A stretch of DNA of 43,290 nucleotides from a virus. This document shows positions 28,381-36,113 of this stretch, piece after piece. The translations under genes and the position numbers were made by a program. The notes beneath the pieces were generated by a model. It was not told the DNA's origin. It saw only the letters and a program-made list of their open reading frames with translations, and made no database searches. The stretch's first letter is position 1. Every line of letters starts with the position of its first letter. Location of the stretch: positions 1-43,290 of IMG/VR virus record IMGVR_UViG_3300018877_000008; one strand, written 5' to 3'.

Positions 28381-29468
28381 TAGGCAGCGTTAGCGATAGC
28401 GTTAAACGTACCGTTAACCCCGGCCAAACGGTCGCCAATCTTGAACATGTCGCGAGGGGCAACGAACAAGTCGTAATACGCGCTCACTTGAACGGTATAC
28501 ATCTCATCGCACTCGTCGGGCATGATTGAGAAGTCGTAAACCAAGCCAGGGATCGACGGATCGGGGATCGTACCGCGATACTTCGTGCCAATCGGCCGGG
28601 CAAACTCACCTACGTACTCGTTGTAACTCATAAATTGAGCCATCCCAGGGATAAGGATACCAAACGAGTTTTCATCTCCCAAAGCGGCGGCAGTGTGGAT
28701 GTCCTTATAGAACTGAAAAGGCGCGCCTTGGCGCATCCGGCCAAAGTCTTGGCCTGCGTCGTTGCAGCATCCGTATTCGGCCGACATCATAGCGAAATCT
28801 AAGTTGCCGTGACCGAACAAGATAGGCCGGCCGGCAAAACCGGTCAGCTCAATTTGCTGCCGCATCTCGTTAAAGCCTTTCAGTCGCAAGGCGTGATCTT
28901 CCGACTTGATAAACGTAAACGTTTTCGAGTCACCCCCGCCGATCCAGTCGCCCACTTGCAGCGCGTAAGCCGCGAGCAAGTTTTGGTTGATGGAAACCCG
29001 CATTACGTCAATGTCGCGGTAGAACTTTTCGGCAATCTCGCCCATTACCGCGATATCGGCGCGAGGTTGGCCGTTTACGTTCCGGGTATTTACCGGCAAG
29101 GTACGGTACTGCTCGAAAGCGGTACATAAGCGGCGTACCTCGGCTTCGGTCATACCGTACTTGTAATGCGACGCCATGTTGATGGAGTAATCCTCCTCCA
29201 ACCGAGGCGAAGAAACGCCTTTATCGCAATCCTTCGTATCGGTTACCTGGTTCGGAGTAGCGCGCTGAGCGTATACTACCCGTACCTTTTTAGGATTTCC
29301 ATCCTGACCGCCGGCCTCGCGGATAATCTGAACGCCGGCCGTGTTGGTCGGGTCCATCAAAGACTGAGTAAAGCCAACCTGGGTAGCTAACCCCGAAGGG
29401 CGACCGCCCGTTGCTTGTTCTAAACCAATGAGTAGCGCCGGGCAAGCGCCGGCAAGTTCAAAAGACAT
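28380..29468 (-). CDS. Major capsid protein
   Basis: A 362-aa protein with the make-up of a capsid subunit: no long coil, an internal mix of strands and helices, an FGHGNLDFAM segment and a C-terminal domain. It stands directly after the scaffold gene and before the connectors, as in nearly all tailed phages. The match is by position, size and composition; the sequence itself resembles capsids of Bacteroidota prophages. Confidence 0.8.
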   Translation of the reverse strand: MSFELAGACPALLIGLEQATGGRPSGLATQVGFTQSLMDPTNTAGVQIIREAGGQDGNPKKVRVVYAQRATPNQVTDTKDCDKGVSSPRLEEDYSINMASHYKYGMTEAEVRRLCTAFEQYRTLPVNTRNVNGQPRADIAVMGEIAEKFYRDIDVMRVSINQNLLAAYALQVGDWIGGGDSKTFTFIKSEDHALRLKGFNEMRQQIELTGFAGRPILFGHGNLDFAMMSAEYGCCNDAGQDFGRMRQGAPFQFYKDIHTAAALGDENSFGILIPGMAQFMSYNEYVGEFARPIGTKYRGTIPDPSIPGLVYDFSIMPDECDEMYTVQVSAYYDLFVAPRDMFKIGDRLAGVNGTFNAIANAA

Positions 29469-29475
29469 TGTTTTG

Positions 29476-30360
29476 TTACAGTTGGACGCCTTGGTCTTTC
29501 AGGCTGTCGCTTAGCAGCCTACCAAAAGCGCCGGAGGAAGCGTTTGCGTTGTTTGGACCCGAATTAGAGGGCTCCACGGTCTTAACTCCACTGTTGTTTG
29601 GTTTCGGCTGGGAAACCTCGGTAAATTTATTTTTAGTCATTACCGTACCGACAAGCGAATCAAGGCTTACGGGTTGGTGATTGAGCAAAAAATCAAGGGT
29701 TGGGTCGGCGGCTTGGACTAACTTTTCCTCGCCGTTACTGTACACTAACTTAGCACCCATGGCGGCAAGCTCTTTTTCGAGCGCCGCCTTTGCCACTACG
29801 CCGCGAAATTCGGGCATAATAGCCTCCGTCCATTGCTGACCGGCAAAGCGAGCGTAGATGCCACGATCCAGGATTTGTTGCTCGTAGCTGTTTTTTAATC
29901 CTTCCAGCTCGGACTTTGGAACGTAACTCTCTTGGTATTCAGCAAGCTTTTCGTTCAGTGCTTTCAACTGTTTTTTGGCTTCCGTTTCGTCTTCGCCATC
30001 CTTTTTGCCCGAATCCTTGAGCGCTTTAATAGCCTCCTTGAACAAAGCGGGCTTTTGGAAGGTGTTGGTCTCATCCTCTACCTTTTTGGCGAAATCTGGC
30101 CCTAAAAGTGAGGCTAGTTTTTGAAACTCAGCATCAAGCGAATTAAGCAGAGGTGTACGGAAGTACTTTTTCAGCTCCGGGTTCTGCTTGGCGGCTTCCA
30201 GTTGAATCGTACCCATCCCCTCAAGCGCTTGCTCTAGGGCTTCGGGTACTTTGATTTTCGCTAAATCGGCATTTGTTAGCAAGCCGACTAAATCGGCATT
30301 GTCGGCGGGTAGTCCGGCGCGCAGGGCGGCGGCGTTCAACAGGTCTGCAAGAGACTTCAT
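29476..30360 (-). CDS. Capsid scaffold protein
   Basis: A 294-aa protein: helical and charged with a coiled-coil region (residues about 120-175, KKQLKALNEKLAEYQESY), a globular middle, and an Asn/Ser-rich C-terminus. Size and place 7 bases before the capsid gene fit an assembly scaffold. No protease motif is seen. Confidence 0.7.
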   Translation of the reverse strand: MKSLADLLNAAALRAGLPADNADLVGLLTNADLAKIKVPEALEQALEGMGTIQLEAAKQNPELKKYFRTPLLNSLDAEFQKLASLLGPDFAKKVEDETNTFQKPALFKEAIKALKDSGKKDGEDETEAKKQLKALNEKLAEYQESYVPKSELEGLKNSYEQQILDRGIYARFAGQQWTEAIMPEFRGVVAKAALEKELAAMGAKLVYSNGEEKLVQAADPTLDFLLNHQPVSLDSLVGTVMTKNKFTEVSQPKPNNSGVKTVEPSNSGPNNANASSGAFGRLLSDSLKDQGVQL

Positions 30361-30756
30361 TTACGATTGGTTTTCCGTGGTAGAGCTATTTGTCGGCTGG
30401 CTCCCTTCGCCGGTATTTTCTTTGGGTTTTCTGGAACCCCTTTTAGATTTCTTTTCTTTTTCATCCCCTTCGTCTTCGTCCTCTTCGTCTGCCAAGGTTA
30501 GTTGGCCGTTCCGCTTACGAAGAATCAAGTCCATCTCTTCGGCTGACAACTGGAAAGTCTTGTGAATGTCAGGCGCGCCTTCTTTGTGAAGGATTACGCC
30601 TTCCCAGGCAGCAAGGCGGGGCTTGCCTTGCTGGTCCCGTTCGGTTGCTTGGAGCCGGTACAGCTCTTTGCTAACGGTTTTCACTTTGTACCCTAGTCCG
30701 TTGCCCTTCCGGTCTCGCACGGGTACTCGAACCTTTACGGTGTTTTCTGAGTCCAT
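30361..30756 (-). CDS. Head module protein, beta-rich with charged tail (131 aa)
   Basis: A 131-aa protein. Residues 1-75 look globular; 85-131 are a strongly charged tail (acidic then basic then Ser/Thr-rich). The ATG comes after the glycosyltransferase gene and the stop lies directly before the scaffold. No known family; a decoration or head-assembly protein is a guess. Confidence 0.65.
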   Translation of the reverse strand: MDSENTVKVRVPVRDRKGNGLGYKVKTVSKELYRLQATERDQQGKPRLAAWEGVILHKEGAPDIHKTFQLSAEEMDLILRKRNGQLTLADEEDEDEGDEKEKKSKRGSRKPKENTGEGSQPTNSSTTENQS

Positions 30757-30760
30757 ATTT

Positions 30761-31408
30761 TTACCTTATTGAACTACGCGAATTATCTTGGTGAATCAAA
30801 GCGGGATGAATCGCGTAAACCTTCAACTCGCTTTGTATTTGTGCTAAGACCTCATCAATACCGCCTTTGATCTCGGAAGTATGGGTTAAAATATGTTCTA
30901 TTGCCGACTGATCGACCGCGTAGGCGTGGGTGAGCCAATTTCTATCGGCCGCGTAAATGCCGTGCCCGTGCTTTTCATCTAACAACGTATTGAGGCCGAC
31001 CCGTTCACCGTTCTGGCCTCGCTCTTTCGTAACCAGGTAGTCGTAATTCCAGCGACCTAAATACAGCATCTGCCAATCAGTCGGCACCGCCTCGTATACG
31101 TCCTCGAACCTTTCGGCAAAACCTTTTACAAATTCGGCGTCATCCTCCAAAATTAACGTTCTTTGCCACCCTTCCTTTTGGATGCGTTGGTACAGCATGC
31201 GGTGCGAAAGAAAGCACCCTACTTCGCCCGCGTTCAACGTCCGGGTTGAGATTAGCGGAATGGGTATCTGCACCTTCGCCCCCCTGACGCACTCCACCCG
31301 CTCGGCCTCGACTCCCAACAGCTTTAGCCGCGCCTGCATCCGCAAGTAACGGTCGGCGCGGGTGTTGCAGTTGATCCAAAAAATCTTATCAAAATAGGTA
31401 TTGAGCAT
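30761..31408 (-). CDS. Glycosyltransferase family 25
   Basis: The sequence has the GT25 (LPS-type) signature: FWINCNTRADR at the start, GEVGCFLSHRMLYQRI (61-76) and TLILEDDAEF with the Glu-Asp-Asp near residues 88-90. The protein moves a sugar from a nucleotide-sugar to an acceptor. It is placed in the head operon between minor head and capsid genes, with a methyltransferase, so the acceptor may be a virion protein; modification of host glycan is an alternative. Confidence 0.88.
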   Translation of the reverse strand: MLNTYFDKIFWINCNTRADRYLRMQARLKLLGVEAERVECVRGAKVQIPIPLISTRTLNAGEVGCFLSHRMLYQRIQKEGWQRTLILEDDAEFVKGFAERFEDVYEAVPTDWQMLYLGRWNYDYLVTKERGQNGERVGLNTLLDEKHGHGIYAADRNWLTHAYAVDQSAIEHILTHTSEIKGGIDEVLAQIQSELKVYAIHPALIHQDNSRSSIR

Positions 31409-31410
31409 GC

Positions 31411-31950
31411 TTAAAAACGGTCAAATACCAGCAATGTATTTTGAAACCACCACAAAGCGTCGCCGTTCATCTTTTGGCGAATCTCGTTTGAGAGCCGACG
31501 GTTATAAACGAAGTTTCGCTCCTGCATCCGCCGCACGATATACACATTTGAGCGCTCGTTTACGTGACCGATACCACCTTGCCCCGGAATTGCCCAACTC
31601 ATTACAATTCGCTTCTCCGCAAACCGGGCTAAGGTATCCAGAAAATTACTTTCGCCTTCCTTTTCTATGTGCTCGCCAACCTCAAACGACAAAACATTGC
31701 CTTTTGGCAAATCAATCGTTACCGGTTTAGACAAGTCCGCAACGTGGGTATTCTTAAACTGGCTTGCGTCGGGGGTACCTTCTATACCAATGCATTCAAA
31801 ACCCTTTTTCGCCAAAAACTTAAGGTAGTCGCCGCGTCCGCACCCAAAGTCGAGGACCGGCAAGCTTTTGTCGAGCAAAGCCGGCAATGCTTTGGCGAGA
31901 TTGTCGCTCGAATAATGGTGTTGTTTGGCTTCTTCGGTTGTCCAGATCAT
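31411..31950 (-). CDS. Class I SAM-dependent methyltransferase
   Basis: VLDFGCGRGDYL (32-43) is the SAM-binding glycine loop, GIEGTPD the acidic end of strand 2 and LSFEVGEHI motif III, as in Methyltransf_23-like enzymes. The target is unknown; pairing with the glycosyltransferase suggests a sugar or protein methyl mark. ATG 31950 is favoured since it lies 24 bases from a promoter; ATG 31977 would sit inside it. Confidence 0.85.
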   Translation of the reverse strand: MIWTTEEAKQHHYSSDNLAKALPALLDKSLPVLDFGCGRGDYLKFLAKKGFECIGIEGTPDASQFKNTHVADLSKPVTIDLPKGNVLSFEVGEHIEKEGESNFLDTLARFAEKRIVMSWAIPGQGGIGHVNERSNVYIVRRMQERNFVYNRRLSNEIRQKMNGDALWWFQNTLLVFDRF

Positions 31951-31974
31951 GCGTTTTGCGACTGCAAAGGTTAA

Positions 31975-32005
31975 CAAATATAGGCGCTCAGATGATACGC
32001 AACAA
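31975..32005 (-). promoter_or_regulatory. Promoter of the capsid block, TTG-N20-TATATTTG
   Basis: A perfect TAnnTTTG box with TTG 20 bases upstream lies in the gap after the minor head gene. It would drive the methyltransferase, glycosyltransferase, scaffold and capsid genes independently of the portal. ATG follows after 24 bases, the same spacing as in the other promoters. Confidence 0.6.
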
Positions 32006-32010
32006 ATAGC

Positions 32011-32862
32011 CTACTTTTTTACGTTTTTTTCATAAATCTCACGGCTTACCGGAATAAGTTTATGCTTGCACCGGTTGCCACCAAGATACGTTCGGATGTT
32101 TTGCGAATTAGTGCCGGCTATCCGTCCCGCCCATTCCAAACTTGCCCAACTTTGCACCTCCGCGAGCGTGTAGTAGCCGCCTACTCTGGATCGACAAAAC
32201 GGCCGGGTTGTCCGAATTGTCGTACCGGCATAAAAGTAATGCGACAAGCCAAGATCGGCGCTTATCGCTTCCATATAATTACGCTGGTATTGGTGGATCG
32301 CATCATCGGCAACCTGCGTTGCGTAACGCTCAAGCTTCCCTTTTACGTCTTCGCTTCCGACTATCTGGTTTTTGAGCATCGCTCGCAGGTCTTTATAAGT
32401 TGTACCGCCCGCGATTGACTTCTCCAACAAGCTCGTTACAGGGTCAATAAAATTCGCACTCATTCCCGCCCCCAATAGCCCGCTTATCGTCGTTCTTACG
32501 TTGGCTTCTTGCACGGCCAAATAAAGTGCCTTGTCGGCCCTAAAACCGACGTTGAGCGTTGCAAAGTAGTCGCGAATTAAATTGCCACTACTGGCAAACG
32601 TTTTCATGAACTGCCGAAGGGCGACCGAGTAGCGGCTATCCTCGACAATTTGACCCATCCTCAACCGCAGCTTGTTAGCTAGCTTCAAGTTATCCACACT
32701 GGCAACTACATTAGTCGCCGTTCGCTTCATTTCGCTAATCTCCGCTAAAACTTCTTCCAAAATTTCCCGCTCCGCCTCCGGAACCGATGCCTCGAACGTT
32801 AGAAGCGCCCTCTCCGTCAGCCGGTCGAGTTCCGCCAAAATCTCCGCTTGTTGGTTGGTCAT
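32011..32862 (-). CDS. Minor head protein (Mu F / SPP1 gp7-like)
   Basis: The C-terminal domain has the family signature: TRPFCRSRVGGYYTL, then W-x-GR-x-AGTNSQNIRTYLGG and NRCKHKLIPVS, a Cys-Cys-His cluster. These proteins sit near the portal and help head assembly or DNA ejection. The N-terminal 140 residues are helical. ATG 32862 overlaps the portal by 128 bases; ATG 32730 would avoid the overlap but lose an apparently genuine helix. Confidence 0.85.
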   Translation of the reverse strand: MTNQQAEILAELDRLTERALLTFEASVPEAEREILEEVLAEISEMKRTATNVVASVDNLKLANKLRLRMGQIVEDSRYSVALRQFMKTFASSGNLIRDYFATLNVGFRADKALYLAVQEANVRTTISGLLGAGMSANFIDPVTSLLEKSIAGGTTYKDLRAMLKNQIVGSEDVKGKLERYATQVADDAIHQYQRNYMEAISADLGLSHYFYAGTTIRTTRPFCRSRVGGYYTLAEVQSWASLEWAGRIAGTNSQNIRTYLGGNRCKHKLIPVSREIYEKNVKK

Positions 32863-34636
32863 AGGTCGCAATTACGAGTGCCGCGTTATTTTCCGCAATG
32901 AGAGCTACCGCTAACTCCCGAAGCTTGTTCATTTGCTTGGTGTAGTCGAGGTCGAGGAATTTTTCATTTTCTTGAATTGCGGCGGTTAAAAACGAATGCA
33001 GGTTGCACGAAATAACGTAGTTAATCAGCGAGGTACCGCGACTACTCACCATTGCGAGTTTTTCGTCAACCGTTTTGTGGGGCAGCGGGTCGAGCTTGGT
33101 TACCGCTTTAATGAGGCGCGCCTGGGTACTTCCTTCCCCGAACTCACGAACCGCGTACTGCAATTCCAGCTCCGACGTAATGGTTGGCGAAAAGCCGTTC
33201 TCGCGCGCAAATTTGGCGCGTTCGGCCGACAGTTGCGCGTATACCAAGTCGAATTTCGTTGGTACGTTCAACTGTGGCATTAACGACTCACGAACCGAAG
33301 AGGTAGGTACGGCTTTTTGGTTTCTCCATTCGTTGACGAAATAGTAACAAGGCACCAAGATGTTATGGATAATGTGGCGCGCTACTTCGGTAAAGAAGGC
33401 GTTCATTTCCTCACGATCTAATGCCTTCGCGTACCCGCTGTTAACGCCTGGCTCTTGATCCAAAAAGCCCATGTTCAGCGCGTCCAGACCTTGCCGGATT
33501 TTGTCTTTGTATTCGTCCTTTAGGTAGGTAAGCGAGCCAATATCGCGCTGTACGTTCCCCATTGGCGGGGTTGGAATGCTCATTGCGTCCGACTGCGAAA
33601 TCTTAACGGACGGCCGCACCAACTTAACCCCGAAAGGGGTACGAACGCTAATCTTGCCGCTGCCGCTACAGACCTTGCAGCTCCGGGTAATATTGACTTC
33701 TTCGCCTTTCCGCAGGGTGATTTCTTTAACCTTGCCTTTCGTACAGCCGGCAGCCTGGCACTCTTGGTCGCTTATCTCCCACCTGTCGGGGTGAAGATGC
33801 AACACCATATTTACTTGGTGATCCGAGTACCGCCGAACGGCTTCGTCCCAATCATCAATGCACGGATCAAGCCAGGAGCGCCAAAGTATTTGCCCGCCTT
33901 CGTAGGCATCGACTAGCCCGCCAAGCTGAAAAGCCGGAAGATAGCCGATATTGTGTTGTACGTCGGTCGTAACGTAATAGCGGACGTTGCCGTCCTGCTC
34001 TACTTTTTGCCAGACTTGGTATTGCTCGGAATCGAGGACGTGGTAAACCGTGCTAACCGTTCCCGCCTCCTCTCCACTCTTGTAAAAACCCGGCAGACGG
34101 TCCTTAAGAACGGCTAGATTTCCGTCCTCAAAGAAAACGACGTCGGCTGTTGCAAAAATGTGAGTAAAAGGCTTGTAATACTCGTTTGAGACGTCGGTTA
34201 GCTGCTTTGGGAATACCGCAACTACTGCGTTCGGGTCTTGGCACATCGTCTGAAGCGCCAAGGAGAAAAACCAGTTCTCTAAGCTATCAAAGGTGGGGTA
34301 ATTCTTGGTTACATATTGCTGTAACGACTCATTCTCCGGAAATCGAAACGTTTCCTCTTTCGGAAAACTGATTCCCCAGTCCTCCGCGAGCCGAACCTTG
34401 GAAAGCGTCGTAACGACCCGGCTAAACGACTTTTTGGTTGGCGACTTAAACACCTTGCGCCGGTAAACCTTGTATTGGTCCTCCTCGTTTGGCCGCACAA
34501 TATCCATAAGGTCTTCGGAGTAGTGACCTTTGGCGTGTACGCGCAGGTTTTCCGCATGCCGTTCCCCTTCCAAAAGGAAAGGGGAACGGGGGTACGTCGG
34601 ACTTAGAATATCAGCTATGCGGCCGCTATCAATCAT
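32735..34636 (-). CDS. Portal protein with a zinc-ribbon insert
   Basis: A 633-aa portal (DNA entry/exit ring of the head) by position next to the Mu F-like gene, by size, and by the conserved kind of N-terminus (PRSPFLLEGERHAENL, then helical stem). An extra element near residues 293-323 has CQAAGC and then CKVCSGSGK, which form a DnaJ-like zinc ribbon within the portal. The C-terminus is Gly/Ser-rich. ATG 34636 is 4 bases after the upstream stop; ATG 34663 is also possible. Confidence 0.82.
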   Translation of the reverse strand: MIDSGRIADILSPTYPRSPFLLEGERHAENLRVHAKGHYSEDLMDIVRPNEEDQYKVYRRKVFKSPTKKSFSRVVTTLSKVRLAEDWGISFPKEETFRFPENESLQQYVTKNYPTFDSLENWFFSLALQTMCQDPNAVVAVFPKQLTDVSNEYYKPFTHIFATADVVFFEDGNLAVLKDRLPGFYKSGEEAGTVSTVYHVLDSEQYQVWQKVEQDGNVRYYVTTDVQHNIGYLPAFQLGGLVDAYEGGQILWRSWLDPCIDDWDEAVRRYSDHQVNMVLHLHPDRWEISDQECQAAGCTKGKVKEITLRKGEEVNITRSCKVCSGSGKISVRTPFGVKLVRPSVKISQSDAMSIPTPPMGNVQRDIGSLTYLKDEYKDKIRQGLDALNMGFLDQEPGVNSGYAKALDREEMNAFFTEVARHIIHNILVPCYYFVNEWRNQKAVPTSSVRESLMPQLNVPTKFDLVYAQLSAERAKFARENGFSPTITSELELQYAVREFGEGSTQARLIKAVTKLDPLPHKTVDEKLAMVSSRGTSLINYVISCNLHSFLTAAIQENEKFLDLDYTKQMNKLRELAVALIAENNAALVIATYDQPTSGDFGGTRPADGEGASNVRGIGSGGGAGNFGRSFSGD

Positions 34637-34640
34637 ATGT

Positions 34641-35513
34641 TTAGATCGCAAAAACAGTTTCAAGCGTTGCCGCTACTCCGCAAGCGTTTTGCAAGCGAAT
34701 CGTTACCTCTTTTCGGCCGGCTTCGGTTGGCGTACCCGAAATCCGGATACCCGCGCCGTTCGGTTTAAGCGCCAAAACCAGTCCGGTAGGCAGCTTAACC
34801 TCGCTTGTTACCGTTGCGGAGTCGATTTTAACGCCAACGGGAGTGTTTAGCTCAACCGCGATTGGGCTACCTACGCCGCCCGTCTGCGTCACGTCCACTT
34901 CCAGGCCGAAAATAGCGGCCGTGCTGCCTGAAACGTTCAAAAATTCGGCGTCTTCCACGTCAAAAAGCGACTGGCAGCAGTCGAGCGGGAACGTATCGGC
35001 GCGGTAGGGCAGCGGGTGCTTGGGATCGCGCCAAGTAACCCGAACGCCAATTTGTATTTGCGTCGAGTTGTCATCGGTAACGGCGGGTTTTGGGATCAAG
35101 GTTGCCGTTGTGCGAACCGGCCAAGCGTAGTTGGCCGTGAAGAACACAAAGTAATACCGAGACATGTTTTTAGCCAGGTCATCGTAAAAACCAATGTTCT
35201 CAATCGCTACGTAGTCCGTGAAGTCTAGGCCGTGATTGTAACCAAGCAGCTTTTCCGCCTGACGGCCTTGTCCCGGCCCCATTTGGGCTTCGCCGCCGTC
35301 GTACATCCCCGAAACGTTGCGGATTACGATAGCGCGGCAAGCCAGCTCAGCGGCTAGCAGTGATTCGGCCACCTTTTCGGGCGTAGACGTGTCAAGCACC
35401 GTACCGTTCCGCAGAAAGGCAAAGTGGATAATCTTATTTGGTTCCGCGTCGTTGTCGGAAACGCAGATGCGCGGGGTTTGTTCGCCTTCCGCGCAAAAGA
35501 GAGAAACAGCCAT
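34641..35513 (-). CDS. Tail tube candidate with Ig-like C-terminal domain (290 aa)
   Basis: The N-terminal 190 residues have a beta-rich fold seen in tail or head structural proteins. The C-terminal 90 residues (TSEVKLPTGLVLALKPNG, then ISGTPTEAGRKEVTI) match a He_PIG-type Ig-like domain, common on tail tube and fibre proteins. No other gene here fits a major tail tube protein, so it is the best candidate, although it stands just before the portal. Confidence 0.55.
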   Translation of the reverse strand: MAVSLFCAEGEQTPRICVSDNDAEPNKIIHFAFLRNGTVLDTSTPEKVAESLLAAELACRAIVIRNVSGMYDGGEAQMGPGQGRQAEKLLGYNHGLDFTDYVAIENIGFYDDLAKNMSRYYFVFFTANYAWPVRTTATLIPKPAVTDDNSTQIQIGVRVTWRDPKHPLPYRADTFPLDCCQSLFDVEDAEFLNVSGSTAAIFGLEVDVTQTGGVGSPIAVELNTPVGVKIDSATVTSEVKLPTGLVLALKPNGAGIRISGTPTEAGRKEVTIRLQNACGVAATLETVFAI

Positions 35514-35532
35514 TTTAAGGATAAGGGGTTAA

Positions 35533-35946
35533 TTATGCAGCCTCCGACCAAACGAAAATAAGGGTAATGGAGGTAAGTAGGAGTGTTACCTTGAGCGCCA
35601 GCCTTGCCCAGGTCGGTAATAAGCTTAATAATCTATCCAACCAAGAGCGCTCGCCTAAATAATAGTGCGGCAATTCGCGTCGTTGGTTGAGTCGCAAATC
35701 AAAGATAAGCCAAAAAAAAGCCAGTGAGCAACTTAAGCCCGCTGCCGCGCTCAACCAGCCAACCCCAGCCAGGTAAGCAAGCGCAAACAAGGAGCTACCA
35801 AGCACCCCGCCCCGCATAACCGCACTACTCCAATACACAATTGTGCGGTCGCGGCCTATTTTTCTGGCATCGTATAGGCTCTCTATTTCAGCCGCAATAA
35901 AGGACCAGAGGAGGCAAGCCAGGGTGAAGCCTATTTCCGCGACCAT
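35533..35946 (-). CDS. Four-helix membrane protein (137 aa)
   Basis: Four hydrophobic segments are seen (about residues 5-22, 50-65, 68-84, 115-133) with a charged loop near residue 85-105. It overlaps the 57-aa membrane protein. A holin or a membrane-pore protein used in DNA entry are possible; its place in the tail region, away from the amidase, makes the holin less likely. Confidence 0.65.
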   Translation of the reverse strand: MVAEIGFTLACLLWSFIAAEIESLYDARKIGRDRTIVYWSSAVMRGGVLGSSLFALAYLAGVGWLSAAAGLSCSLAFFWLIFDLRLNQRRELPHYYLGERSWLDRLLSLLPTWARLALKVTLLLTSITLIFVWSEAA

Positions 35947-36104
35947 TTCTTGTAATAATAAAATCCAACCACCCCAAGCGCGGCAACGAAGGCGACAATA
36001 AGGAACAACGAAACGTCGTCATCGTATCCGTAGCGATGCGTAGACCACGCAGCGCCGATAGTAAAGAATAGAAGCAATGCAAAAAGGGGGCGAGCGTCTT
36101 TCAT
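35931..36104 (-). CDS. Small two-helix membrane protein (57 aa)
   Basis: The frame has two membrane helices (about residues 6-20 and 31-50) around an acidic loop HRYGYDDD, ending in YKKWSRK. The ATG at 36104 follows the fibre gene by 9 bases and the end overlaps the next membrane gene by 16. Two small membrane proteins in a row suggest a pair acting together. Confidence 0.6.
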   Translation of the reverse strand: MKDARPLFALLLFFTIGAAWSTHRYGYDDDVSLFLIVAFVAALGVVGFYYYKKWSRK

Positions 36105-36113
36105 ACGTTAACC

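Noticed and set aside
35533-35946. Holin of the lysis block
   Set aside because: Membrane layout would allow it, but it lies about 9 kb from the amidase in the tail region; candidates next to the amidase are preferred.
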